Translations under genes and position numbers: made by a program | Shown here: positions 5,700-6,115 of the stretch, piece by piece | How positions within the stretch are numbered: the stretch's first letter is position 1 | Layout of the letters: the number at the start of each line of letters is the position of its first letter | NCBI GenBank assembly: GCA_903825095.1 | Contig: CAIJZF010000237.1 | Coordinates: 1 to 6,115 of the forward strand | Reading direction: 5' to 3' | DNA length: 6,115 nucleotides | DNA from: an uncultured Bacteroidota bacterium | GTDB lineage: Bacteria > Bacteroidota > Bacteroidia > Chitinophagales > Chitinophagaceae | The notes under the pieces: generated by a model | What the model was told of the DNA's origin: nothing | Databases searched by the model: none | The model's input: the letters and a program-made list of their open reading frames with translations, nothing else

Positions 5700-6115
5700 A
5701 TGAACGTAAAAGATATCGTAGCCTTAAATGAAAAAGAAACCAGAGCAGGATTTGGTGAAGGCATACATGAATTAGCAAAAGAAAATAGTGAAGTAGTAGT
5801 ATTAACTGCAGACTTAGCAGGTTCATTTAAATTAGGACCCTTTATTAAAGAATTCCCAGATCGTTTTATAGAAGTAGGTATTGCGGAAGCCAATATGATA
5901 AGTATGGCAGCGGGTTTAACCATTGGTGGTAAAATTCCTTACACTACTACCTTCGCAAATTTTAGTACAGGAAGAGTGTATGATCAAATTAGACAAAGTG
6001 TTGCTTACTCCGATAAGAATGTAAAAATTTGCGCATCACATGCGGGATTAACTTTAGGAGAAGATGGTGCCACGCATCAAATTTTAGAAGATATAGGACT
6101 AATGAAAATGTTACC
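5700..6115 (+). CDS. Transketolase, C-terminal subunit (partial, 5' part)
   Basis: The first 138 codons are visible before the window ends. Transketolase moves two-carbon units between sugar phosphates in the pentose phosphate pathway using thiamine diphosphate. In many bacteria it is split into an N-terminal cofactor-binding subunit and a C-terminal subunit. This protein begins directly with the pyrimidine-binding domain: the TADLAGS segment (36-42), [20 protein letters not shown] (55-74) with the catalytic Glu63 that contacts the thiamine ring, TFANFSTGR (84-92), and [15 protein letters not shown] (113-127). The N-terminal subunit is not upstream, where I would expect it; half-length carB is there instead, 47 bp away on the same strand. 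The gap has no convincing TAnnTTTG box, so readthrough from carB is possible. 1-deoxyxylulose-5-phosphate synthase shares the fold, but the GEDGATHQ motif and the N-terminus fit transketolase. Confidence 0.9.
   Translation, partial: MNVKDIVALNEKETRAGFGEGIHELAKENSEVVVLTADLAGSFKLGPFIKEFPDRFIEVGIAEANMISMAAGLTIGGKIPYTTTFANFSTGRVYDQIRQSVAYSDKNVKICASHAGLTLGEDGATHQILEDIGLMKML

Overview
The window looks like chromosomal DNA from a Bacteroidota bacterium, probably near the Chitinophagales/Sphingobacteria. Evidence: AT-rich coding sequence, several upstream boxes matching the Bacteroidota -7 promoter element TAnnTTTG, hardly any Shine-Dalgarno sequences, a signal peptide ending in Asn-Ala-Gln, a FeoB of the form I associate with this phylum, and a transketolase encoded as a separate C-terminal subunit. 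The phylum is well supported; the order is a guess. I see no mobile element, CRISPR array, rRNA or tRNA.

Layout. Positions 1-272 (minus) hold the 5' end of a secreted M28-type metallopeptidase, cut by the window edge. A 151-bp divergent intergenic region separates it from feoB (424-2568, plus), a complete ferrous-iron transporter. feoB converges on a minus-strand pair: a peroxiredoxin of the Bcp/PrxQ type (3426-3890), followed 47 bp later by a membrane di-iron fatty acid hydroxylase/sterol desaturase-family protein (2620-3378). A 115-bp divergent region with back-to-back candidate promoters then leads to carB (4006-5652, plus) and, 47 bp further on, the transketolase C-terminal subunit (5700 to the window end).

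The most notable feature is carB. It encodes only the first half of the carbamoyl-phosphate synthase large subunit, i.e. the carboxyphosphate domain plus the oligomerisation domain (548 residues against about 1070 in E. coli). It stops cleanly at the domain boundary, and every catalytic residue I can check is intact. The carbamoyl-phosphate half is not in the window. The next gene is also half of an enzyme, the transketolase C-terminal subunit, without its usual N-terminal partner immediately upstream. This could be a natural split of carB, a genome rearrangement with its breakpoint between the two genes, or an assembly join.

As a group the genes are mostly housekeeping: iron import, peroxide removal, lipid modification, pyrimidine/arginine precursor synthesis and the pentose phosphate pathway. 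Iron import beside a di-iron oxygenase and a peroxidase is compatible with linked iron and oxidative chemistry, but the opposite strands give no firm support for co-regulation.
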